From CALZFJ01 sp964459845 (GTDB lineage: Bacteria > Bacteroidota > Bacteroidia > Bacteroidales > Muribaculaceae), in NCBI GenBank assembly GCA_964459845.1, contig CAYWOC010000001.1, forward strand, positions 124,001 to 188,000: a DNA stretch of 64,000 nt. Reading direction: 5' to 3'. Positions 63,978 to 64,000 of the stretch are shown in pieces. A program made the position numbers and the translations under genes. A model generated the notes under the pieces. That model made no database searches and was not told where the DNA came from. It saw nothing but the letters and a program-made list of their open reading frames with translations. How positions within the stretch are numbered: position 1 is the stretch's first letter; every line of letters starts with the position of its first letter.

Positions 63978-64000
63978 AATATCACAAAATTCTATCTTTT

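Noticed and set aside
1..64000. tRNA, rRNA or CRISPR array
   Set aside because: No cloverleaf-like GGTTCRA arms, rRNA landmarks or regularly spaced identical repeats were seen in the intergenic regions.

Overview
The window looks like chromosomal DNA of a gut-type Bacteroidota, order Bacteroidales; a Muribaculaceae-like member is my best guess, but the family is inference. The supporting signs are two SusC/SusD outer-membrane nutrient pairs, proteins with type IX secretion (T9SS) C-terminal tails, a class III fructose-1,6-bisphosphatase, lipoproteins with Bacteroidetes-style lipoboxes, few strong Shine-Dalgarno sequences, and many promoters of the Bacteroidetes form TTG-N19..22-TAnnTTTG. I see no rRNA, tRNA, CRISPR array, or intact insertion sequence.

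Layout. 1-4439 (minus): a SusC/SusD pair, the SusD cut by the window edge. 4828-7050 (minus): a MurU-like nucleotidyltransferase and an AmgK-like sugar kinase fused to a RapZ C-terminal domain, which looks like peptidoglycan-sugar recycling. 7158-9013: a two-gene ABC exporter. 9099-13623: an accessory stretch with a frameshifted GNAT acetyltransferase and its small partner, a LuxR-type regulator, a 36-residue lipoprotein, a secreted carboxypeptidase-regulatory-domain protein and an AAA-ATPase/PD-(D/E)XK protein. 14010-20467: NlpC/P60 peptidase, LolC/E-like permease, rbfA, O-methyltransferase, aroQ, a RelE/ParE-type toxin-antitoxin pair and class III fbp. 20625-25565: sirtuin, an AT-rich HaeIII-like restriction-modification operon, then psd-pssA and a DUF4834-like gene. 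25567-27062 (minus): three unrecognised genes behind a perfect 14-bp inverted repeat. 27357-34726: a TPR protein, an outer-membrane barrel, ruvB and a flippase. 34825-50224: a glycan region with a phosphodiester glycosidase and a GH13 amylase (both T9SS-tailed), SusC, SusD, two surface lipoproteins and a third T9SS-tailed protein. 50403-58180: RluA-type pseudouridine synthase, proBA, xerD, carboxyspermidine dehydrogenase and asparaginase. 58536-63857: a membrane-spanning AraC-type regulator followed by a run of exported proteins, including a caspase-like peptidase and a membrane-anchored thioredoxin.

How parts fit. MurU and the AmgK-RapZ fusion would turn recycled MurNAc into UDP-MurNAc while a GlcN6P-sensing domain is attached to the kinase. 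The amylase, SusC/D, PKD lipoprotein and T9SS-tailed proteins would act together at the cell surface on an alpha-glucan or a related nutrient. The 58536-63857 cluster looks like a periplasm-sensing regulator with an envelope-located effector set; it is the best candidate here for an undescribed system. Most functions rest on motif recognition by eye; no searches were run.
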